Shown piece after piece: positions 30,118 to 36,727 of a stretch of 36,727 bases of DNA. The translations under genes were made by a program, and so were the position numbers. The DNA comes from Chara braunii (Eukaryota > Streptophyta > Charophyceae > Charales > Characeae). How positions within the stretch are numbered: position 1 is the first letter of the stretch; every line of letters starts with the position of its first letter. The notes beneath the pieces were generated by a model that did no database searches, had not been told where the DNA came from, and worked only from the letters and a program-made list of their open reading frames with translations. The stretch covers positions 1,763,230 through 1,799,956 of the forward strand of contig BFEA01000158.1 of the NCBI GenBank assembly GCA_003427395.1, given 5' to 3'.

Positions 30118-31600
30118 ATTAGGATTTTTCTCTTTTCGCGTCGTGCCCGCGCGCGCATTCCGCGACGCGCGAAAACAACCGACTTACTTCATCGGACCAA
30201 CACGGGGGATTTCAGTTCTGTTTGTGTCCCCACACTCAATTTTCCAAAAATCCTTGGCACACCCCATCTTGCTGTTCTCCCGGGCCCTCTTTCCGCACCC
30301 TTAGCACTCCGAACAGAAAACAGCACAGGGCGTGAGGTTGCACGTCACATATACCTCTAGCTCCCACAAGCGGTCACTTTGAAAAGCCGCACCCTCGCTA
30401 CTTTGGCCCGCCTACCGCACACAACCATTTTTACCGCGGACGGGCAGTTCGATCAAAACAATGCAAACACTGTGTACACGCAAAAGACCCCTTTCTAACC
30501 CAACGCCTTACTGACCCAGGCACCGCCTTCTATAGGCTAGCAAGGCTCGCAAGAGTGGCGATGAACGCCAACCGTCTTGGTTTTGGCGACAGTCACGACA
30601 CTGCCGGACTTTTCTGCGCTTGCATGCTATACGCGCGCCTCAATCCTTCGACATGCGCCTCAGAAATGCGCATCCACACACACTTTCCGATTTAGTCACA
30701 ATGCCATAACCCTTCCGATTACTGAGAACCTGGTGTGACCCCTACCAAATATAGGCGCACCACTGTCTCAACTGCCACCAGGGACGCAACTCCTGTGCCC
30801 TGCAATAACATGGGCAAATATCCTTTGTAAGGGTGTTTGTCCCAACACTATAAATACAGGAATGCCATGCTCATAAACGGGATCTGTCAGAATGGTAGGA
30901 TACACAGAAGATTAGACACGCATAAATCGAGAAACAGTCCAAAATTTCGACGATGCCTTCATTAGCGTTCTGCCGCTCAATCAGCCAACTTACACCGGCA
31001 TGGTCCTCTGGCCTGTAACCTTTTTGAAAGGCACATGGCGGATGGCAGGGTAACTTGGCAGCATGGGCTTGTCCGTCTGATGGCTCGGCGGTACCTGGCT
31101 GCACCCTGCCCTGCCTGTTGGGTGCCTCAGCACCAGACTCTATATTGAAAATCACAATGTAATTTGAGCTTGACATCCCACAGTACAACCACATCGCTAA
31201 GCATAAATCTCTCCATGCGAGACCACCTCCCCGTACTGCTCAGTCTGTACAACTACATCGCATGAATCCCTCCATGAATGTCTCCATGGCCTCAGCAGCA
31301 CCAGTAGGGACAAATCGCAAATCTGCGTCCAAGTGCCAAATGACCATATCTACCAAAGCATCTGAAAAAGTCGAACCCGGCAGGGGCATACTGAAACTAT
31401 GTCAAGCCCAAGCATCGTTGGGGATATGTTACGAATCTGAAGCTCCCTGAGACGGACCTGCGAGGCCATTTGAGAGGTAGAACGCAGATTTTCGCATCTT
31501 TGAGGGCCATGATGAAAACATTCCCAAAACAAAAATGCACAGCTCCGCCAACATGTCAACATGTCCCAGAACAGATCAGCTACCGGTATTCTGTACGGCT
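30118..31600. other. Unassigned DNA
   Basis: No convincing gene. A diverged palindrome is at 30814-30840, and TATAAATA at 30849-30856 follows it closely. The frames at 30871-31604 have no recognised domain. Confidence 0.4.
30814..30840. repeat. Diverged copy of the palindrome
   Basis: GCAAATATCCTT and AAGGGTGTTTG flank TGT, and TCCCAACACT follows. This corresponds to the palindrome plus GGTACGACAC seen at 11815 and 27127. It has two mismatches between the arms. Confidence 0.65.
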
Positions 31601-31641
31601 GCACCTAGACGTACTCTGCCGGCGCAGCTGCTGTTCCCGGT

Positions 31642-31752
31642 CTACCGTCTTCCCCCGACCACAACGCACCCTCATTATGGCTGTACCGGCCCGGAAACGT
31701 AACTTGTATACATTAATTAACAGGGTGCGTTGTGTTCGCGGGAAGACGGTAG
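31642..31752. mobile_element. 111-bp inverted-repeat element (MITE-like), copy 1
   Basis: The ends CTACCGTCTTCCC and GGGAAGACGGTAG are perfectly inverted. Complementarity continues inward to about 30 bp (ACAACGCACCCT and AGGGTGCGTTGT). The reverse complement matches 32127-32235. No transposase is present. A target duplication was not identified. Confidence 0.75.
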
Positions 31753-31837
31753 CGTGCACGCCAGTTGTGCACCAGAGCCCCGGCAGCGAACAAACCCGGC
31801 CTTCGCACCAGCCCCGCAAGTGGTGGGCAACGAGTGC

Positions 31838-31945
31838 TACCGGGGGCTAGGTCCCACTTACACGAATTAGGCGATATTGACCGTAGATAGAAAACACCAA
31901 CGGCCAGAATCTCTTAATCCGTGCAAGTGGGACCTTGCCCCGGTA
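31838..31945. mobile_element. Foldback element
   Basis: AGGTCCCACTTACACG (from 31849) is inverted as CGTGCAAGTGGGACCT (to 31934). The arms extend outward through TACCGGGG and CCCCGGTA, giving arms of about 33 bp around a 40-bp centre. It lies between the two MITE-like copies. Confidence 0.7.
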
Positions 31946-32126
31946 GTTGCACCACTCGCCACCACTCGGCACCCGCCAATATTTTGTATTTGCATGAAAT
32001 GAATTGGTGAATGAAATTCAAAGTTCAAACAAATGCGTTCAAATCAAAATGTTGGCGGACGAAATGCAATGTGGAATTTGAGGGGAAAAAAAAAAAGAAG
32101 AAGTGGTCGACGGCCAGTGGTGCGGG

Positions 32127-32235
32127 CTACCGTCTTCCGCCCAACGCAACGTTACGCTGATAACGAATGTATACAAGCTATCTTTCCGGTCTGGTGCGGC
32201 CGAAATGAGGGTGCGCTGTGTTCGGGGGAAGATAG
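32127..32235. mobile_element. 109-bp inverted-repeat element (MITE-like), copy 2
   Basis: It has the same family as 31642-31752 but in the opposite orientation, sharing CTACCGTCTTCC, AATGTATACAAG, CTTTCCGG and AATGAGGGTGCG. Its inner repeats are more diverged. Confidence 0.75.
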
Positions 32236-32513
32236 GAGGCCTATATTCTCCGTACCGGTTTCACGTTTCCTCGGAGCCTCGGGGCCTCGGCGCCATTCGG
32301 GCGCGAGAGCGTCTTTAGGCCCTCGCCGCCTCCGCTGGCCACTAACCGAATGTGAAAACGACCAAAACTGTGGCGCGAATCTTTCCATGTTGTAGTGTAG
32401 GATACGTTCTCCATGTTTATTCTTTTGGTGAGTAGCGCGGGAAAGGCGGGTGTGTTGGGTGGGTGAAGGGGGGGGGGGGCGTTGTGACCGAATGGAAAAA
32501 TGCGCGGACTGTG

Positions 32514-32520
32514 TATATAA
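32514..32520 (+). promoter_or_regulatory. Candidate TATA box
   Basis: TATATAA lies about 690 bases before the ATG at 33210. The stretch between has no long frame and could be a 5' untranslated leader. Placement is by sequence alone. Confidence 0.3.
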
Positions 32521-33032
32521 TTGCAGTCGGTTTCACGACCTGAATCGTCAATTTCGATTTAAACTCCTCACATCGTAGCGGGCCAGCCAGCCAGCCAGCG
32601 AGCGGTGTGTGCTCCATCGACCAAATTCAGCGGCGGCTGAATGTAGAGTAGCGGCATGTCTGCATTTGCTTGTGCGCTACCTTAGTGCGAAGGAGAGGCT
32701 CTGAGAGGAGAGGCTTTATCGTTTTACTGAACGTTGTCGTGAATTTGGCCGCATTCCTTGGCAGTATTTCGATCGAGTGCGAGTTTTCGCTGCGCCGGTG
32801 TATGCGTGTATGATGTTGTGTGCGCTATAGAGGGAGCGCTAGGAAGAGCGTGGTGTACTGAACCGAATACCGTAGTCAGTACCGACGAGGAGTGTTGATT
32901 CAAGGCGAGCGGATCGCCGTGGGCGTCATTGGCGACCAACACGTGCATATACGGATTTGAGTGTGCGGGGCGTCGGTGTTGTGTTGTTGGCCGATGCTTT
33001 AAGGGCTACGACTAAGACGACGACGACGACGA

Positions 33033-33107
33033 GTGCCGTGATTTAACTAATCAATCGACTATTAATTAATCAGCAATTGATGGTCGATTGATTGATTGAT
33101 TCGGCAC
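33033..33107. other. Long imperfect hairpin
   Basis: GTGCCG and AATCAATCGAC on the left pair with GTCGATTGATT and CGGCAC on the right, with an unpaired patch, around an AT-rich centre. It would sit in the leader of the candidate gene at 33210. Confidence 0.55.
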
Positions 33108-33209
33108 CTGCGTCGCTTACCGTTCACACAATCAAACGAGCGTAGTATAGATAAACTCACACTCAGCTAAAAGCAGAAAGAGGGAGAGAGAGAGAGAGTG
33201 GTTGGTCTT

Positions 33210-33266
33210 ATGGCTCTCTGGCGTAGTGCTAGACTTGGGGCACAGCTGCAAAAGTCATCATCTGCG
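33210..33266 (+). CDS. Candidate first coding exon, mitochondrial targeting peptide
   Basis: The 19 codons MALWRSARLGAQLQKSSSA start at an ATG with G at +4 and end exactly at GTAAGT (33267), a consensus splice donor in phase 0. Two Arg, one Lys, several Ser and Leu/Ala and no acidic residues fit an amphipathic mitochondrial presequence. A (GA)n tract and AT-poor leader lie just upstream. The next exon could not be identified in the remaining 3.4 kb, so the protein is unknown. The intron would contain the minisatellite at 33303-33530. It is a short signal and may be chance. Confidence 0.4.
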
Positions 33267-33302
33267 GTAAGTCACTCCCTCCTTCCATACAGAGAGCATG
33301 GT

Positions 33303-33530
33303 GGAATACAATTTTGGTTGATGCCCTTGTTCATGCAATACAATTTTGAACCATGCCCCTTGTCATGCAAATACAATTTTGGTAAATGACCTTGTGATGC
33401 AATACACTCTTGGGGTAGATTCCATTGTCATGCGACACGCATGACACGGTTTTGATCGGTGCCCTTATCATGCAATACAGTTTTGATATTTGCCTTTGTC
33501 TGGCAAATACAATTTTCGTCGTTGCCCTTG
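33303..33530. repeat. Degenerate minisatellite
   Basis: Units of roughly 30-40 bases contain AATACAATTTTG and TGCCCTTGT(C)ATGCA, repeated about six or seven times with drift in length and sequence. Confidence 0.75.
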
Positions 33531-33539
33531 TCCTCTCCT

Positions 33540-34840
33540 TTTCTCATCCTGTCCGCTCCGCCTCTTTTCGCTTTCCTATGCTCTGTCGACGTCGGGCCAC
33601 ACTTAATACGTCCACCCAGGACTGGCCGTGAAAGCGATCAGATGCATCAAGGAAACTACTAGGCTGAGTACGGCCTCAGCCTCTCTGTCATCCCCACTTC
33701 CCCATCTGTACGGTCTCCTTCCGTGTCACAATTCCCACAGATGTCCTGTATGTATGGTTTTGCGAATGTGTTTCTAGCTCTCCTTCCGTGGCACAATTCC
33801 CACAGATTCCTGTGAAGTTATCCTGCCCCAAGTCTGCGCCTCCTCCTCCTCCTTCCTCCTCCTTCCTCCTCCCCTCCTTCCTCCTCCTCTCCTTCCTCCT
33901 CTCCCTTCGCTGCCCCCCGCCCGGTCGTCACAAGCTATCTGCGTACTTTCGCACTCACACTGCCCTTAGCGCGTGTCAATTACTCCTCTCCCACGTGTGG
34001 GAGTTCTCTCCCTCTCCCACTGTGGACTTCTCTTCTTCCTCCACACTTACGCTTCCTTGCCATGCTTCCCTTACAATGTCACCACCTAATTGCGTGTGTG
34101 GTGTTTTAAAGGTAGCTGGCTTTGCAAAGTGTGGCCTCTTTTTGTTCCCCCCCCCTCAATCCCATTGGCCTTCGTCTCTCATTCCTTCCGCGTTTGTCAC
34201 GTGTATTCGATCATCGACCATCTTCTTGCGTGTGCGTCTGTTGTCATCTTTCTTTCCTGCTGTTTTGAGTTTTGCATGTATCATGCGCTTCCGAGACGGA
34301 TACTTCAACTGATGATGTCGGCCCTGGGACGTTACGTCGCCTCTAATATATGCGGCCATCACCTCAGTCGCCGTCTACGGCTGCCTTTGACGAGGCCAAT
34401 CTTCTTAGAGCAATCTTCTGAGAGCAATGCCAGACTTTTTCTCCCCCAATTTTCGTCACCCGTCGAGTCTCTTCTCTTGCGGTTACGCTTGCGTACGTGA
34501 AAGCAAGAGAGGGAGTGGGGGGGGGAATGGTGGCACTGAGGTGTGGGTATTTACTCCCTCTCTCTGGTACTTCTCCTCTCTGGCACTTCAATTCAATTCT
34601 TGTGAGTACATGTTTGTTCTTTTCGTGAATAGGGAATGAAACTGCGGAGTGTTGGCGGTCCGGTTGCCTTCGATATCCCCCGTTATCGCGGATTCGTGTC
34701 CGTGTTGTGCCACGTGTGCATCGATCGAGCGATCATTAACGTGAATCGCTGGACCACCTGCTGGTTCAACAGCGATTCAGGTTTTTGATGTTTGTTGAAG
34801 TCTATTATCAAGTCTATCATCACCGCTCCCAAGCTCAGAT
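33540..34840. other. Unassigned, C/T-rich DNA
   Basis: 33840-33905 is a CCT-rich stretch. The plus-strand frame 33788-34312 is Ser/Phe/Pro-rich for this reason, with no domain recognised. CACAATTCCCACAGAT occurs at about 33727 and 33792, a small direct repeat. No gene is supported. Confidence 0.4.
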
Positions 34841-34854
34841 GATGATGATCAGAT

Positions 34855-35110
34855 GATGATGATCTCTGCTAATTTGGCTCCGTAACCGATTCCAACTACT
34901 GGATTGAGTCTTGGTCCGGGGATAGGAGGAAGCTCCTTCGTGTATGGGCTGGTATGAGGTCCAGTTGTCATCATCAGATGATGATGATCTCTGCTTATTT
35001 GGCAATGTAATCGATTCCACCGGCTGGATTCGTCTTTGGTCCTGGGATAGGAGGCAGCTCCTTCCTCTGTAATTGGTCTGGGGTGGTACGAGGTCCGGTT
35101 GTCGGGTAAA
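34855..35110. repeat. About 126-bp tandem duplication
   Basis: GATGATGATCTCTGCT(A/T)ATTTGGC begins at about 34855 and again at about 34981. Both are followed by GG(G)ATAGGAGG(A/C)AGCTCCTTC and GAGGTCC(A/G)GTTGTC. A third, decayed start may lie near 35110. Confidence 0.75.
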
Positions 35111-35199
35111 TTGGCTATATATTATATAATCGATTACCCGTATTACAGTATTTTCTGAGTTCGTCAGTCGATCAGCCATCATCAATCAACCAACCTGTT

Positions 35200-36480
35200 T
35201 AGGCGCAGAACCTTTTTTGTTTTTTCTATTGCCCGATCATGATCAATCAACTGCTATAATCTGCTTAATTGGCAAGCGTCATTTGATTGGCCCACTCGAT
35301 TGAGTTCATGTTCCTTCTTTTTTTTTTTGTTTTTCCTTAATTAATTCTTTTCGATGCCATCATATTCTCATTCGCTCAATAATCCTCTTCGCTTGATAAT
35401 CCGCGGTGACCGTCTATTCTTTTATTTTTTCGTTTTATTTATCCTCCCCTTTTATTTTCTTCTTTTTTAACAGGGTGGCGGCCTTGATATGCCATCATCC
35501 AACTGAGCGGGCCCAGGTATAACTCAGAATGATTTTGTTCTCTTTATCTGATGGGGTATCTGGATTCGGACTTGAGTCTGGCTTTCAACAGTCCAGGGGG
35601 GGGGTGTACATAATGAGCTAGGCCCGTTGGTCGGGCCCTGTGTTTTGTTAGAGCCGCTATTCATTACTGTTTTTTTTCTCGATATCAACCAATTTTCGCT
35701 CGATCGCTGCCGTCATTCGTGTGGCAATATTATTACAATACACTATCCTCGCTTTATCAGGGGGAGTGCTCATTGCTTCAGCTACAGGCGCGTCCTTTTT
35801 TTTTTTTTTTTTTTTTTTTGTCCCCTTCCCAATCCACGTTTTATCATTGAAGGCTAGTTGCGGTCTTGTCCTCCTATTAGCATTGTGATTGAGGTCTGCC
35901 CCCGGCAGCGTCGCCGAGATCAACTTCCCACTCATGGATTGCACACATGGGCTGGCGTGCGTTCAGATGTTGTGCCTGGGGACAGGAATGCAATTGCCCC
36001 CCCGCCGCTGCGAGAGAGGGAGGGCGAGGGAATGACAGGTAGTCTCCGCTTTCAATTGTCCAATGAATGCGTTGATAGGGTAGTAAAATGTTTGATTGAT
36101 TGAAGCGTGAATAATTCTCTGCCCTGCGAGATAGGGAGGCGGTGCGCGAAAAAAAAAAGAGAGGGAGGCGGTGATGAATATTTTTATTGGCGTATCTGAG
36201 AAGGTTCAAACCGTGTACTATTACGGTATTCTTACTGATTGAACAGCTGTCCTAAAAATTGAAGACGATGCGCGGATCGACGTAATGACCAACGAGGTAT
36301 TAATAGTTACAGCTACGGACAAGTAGTTTTCAGCTATGGATTCGCACTTTTTTTTTTTTTTTTTATAGAAGGATTAGATTGCAGCTGTGTCATTTTAATT
36401 TCCTCTGATCACGGTAGTGACGACAAGGATTTTTTTTATTTTTTTTTTTTAGTCTCTGAGTTGTCAAAATAGACGGGGGA
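35200..36480. other. Unassigned DNA with T-rich runs
   Basis: No gene is supported. Homopolymer T runs occur at 35797-35819, 36349-36364 and 36430-36450. Frames on both strands have no recognised domain. Confidence 0.4.
35613..35640 (-). repeat. tRNA-like repeat fragment
   Basis: The minus strand reads GGGCCTAGCTCATTATGTAC, matching the A-box part of the tRNA-like repeats at 1231-1296 and 36489. No B box follows, so it is a fragment. Confidence 0.5.
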
Positions 36481-36488
36481 GCGATCCA

Positions 36489-36557
36489 GCGGCCTAGCTC
36501 ATTTGGTAAGGCACGCAAGTGGCATTCAGGTCTTGGGTTCAATCCCCATTGGCCTCA
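36489..36557 (+). repeat. tRNA-like repeat 3
   Basis: TAGCTCATTTGGTAAGGC (A box) and GGTTCAATCCC (B box) have tRNA spacing. The acceptor ends GCGGCCT and TGGCCTC pair at five of seven positions and the T stem at four of five. The anticodon arm does not pair. It is a decayed tRNA or SINE head, not a good tRNA gene. Confidence 0.6.
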
Positions 36558-36673
36558 TGTACCTTCCTGGGCATGCTTGGCGCCCGCCACCTAGGGATAG
36601 CCCGTTGGTCCCCCCAATTGGCATTAAAAAGCAGTCTCTGCTGATGTTCATAGGGGGAGGGGTAATCACGTCT

Positions 36674-36692
36674 AGATGTGTATAAGAGACAG
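36674..36692 (+). other. Tn5 mosaic-end adapter (library artefact)
   Basis: AGATGTGTATAAGAGACAG is the 19-base transposase mosaic end used in Nextera libraries. The preceding CACGTCT resembles the CACATCT that ends the other half of the mate-pair junction adapter. Confidence 0.97.
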
Positions 36693-36727
36693 GAATCTGA
36701 TTGGCCGAACATTGGGTTCCGAAGGAT
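36693..36727 (+). other. Misplaced copy of 28389-28423
   Basis: The last 35 bases match 28389-28423 in the same orientation with one mismatch. They follow the adapter directly and should be trimmed. Confidence 0.93.

Noticed and set aside
33788-34312. Plus-strand 174-codon frame as a gene
   Set aside because: Its composition follows from CCT repeats, and no domain or splice context supports it.
36489-36557. Functional tRNA gene
   Set aside because: The anticodon arm does not pair and the acceptor stem has mismatches.

Overview
This is a stretch of nuclear eukaryotic DNA dominated by transposable elements and other repeats. I see no bacterial-style operons. The best hint to lineage is the primer-binding site of the large retrotransposon (24741-24753). 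It matches the 3' end of plant-type initiator tRNA-Met in 12 of 13 bases, which points to a green plant or streptophyte alga. A charophyte such as Chara would fit, but this is an inference. Two low-complexity (CT)n tracts, a 257-base N gap and a sequencing-adapter remnant at the right end show that this is a draft scaffold.

Layout. 1-2.8 kb: (CT)n, unassigned DNA and two tRNA-like short repeats. 2.8-10.4 kb: two long head-to-tail, non-coding repeat units (U1 about 2.79-5.96 kb, U2 about 5.97-10.3 kb) plus a fragment of a third. Each carries about 120-bp tandem repeats and a series of short hairpins. The hairpins have a nearly constant loop inside one unit, while their stems differ in sequence but remain self-complementary. 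The loop consensus differs between units although the hairpins sit at matching positions. This is the most unusual signal in the window. 10.6-13.6 kb: short repeats that contain degenerate large-subunit rRNA sequence, and a repeat with a 26-bp palindrome.

13.65-26.30 kb: a decayed Ty3/Gypsy LTR retrotransposon on the minus strand, inserted into one of the rRNA-derived repeats. Its order is 5' LTR, primer-binding site, gag with zinc knuckle, aspartic protease, reverse transcriptase, RNase H remnant, PHD finger, integrase, two extra reading frames (X1, X2) and 3' LTR. The 3' LTR is itself interrupted by a 1.15-kb insertion that holds the N gap. All main genes carry stops or frameshifts, so this copy is dead. 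Unusual parts are the PHD finger between RNase H and integrase, the extra frames after integrase, and a protein-coding frame inside the LTR. A diverged and uninterrupted relative of that LTR frame lies at 29569-30117 on the plus strand.

26.3-36.7 kb: the second half of the split rRNA-derived repeat, more palindrome-bearing repeats, two copies of a 110-bp inverted-repeat element, a foldback element, a minisatellite and a probable first exon of a host gene. That exon (33210-33266, plus strand) would encode an N-terminus that looks like a mitochondrial targeting peptide and ends at a consensus splice donor. The last 54 bases are a Tn5 mosaic end plus a misplaced copy of sequence from 28389, as expected from an untrimmed mate-pair junction.
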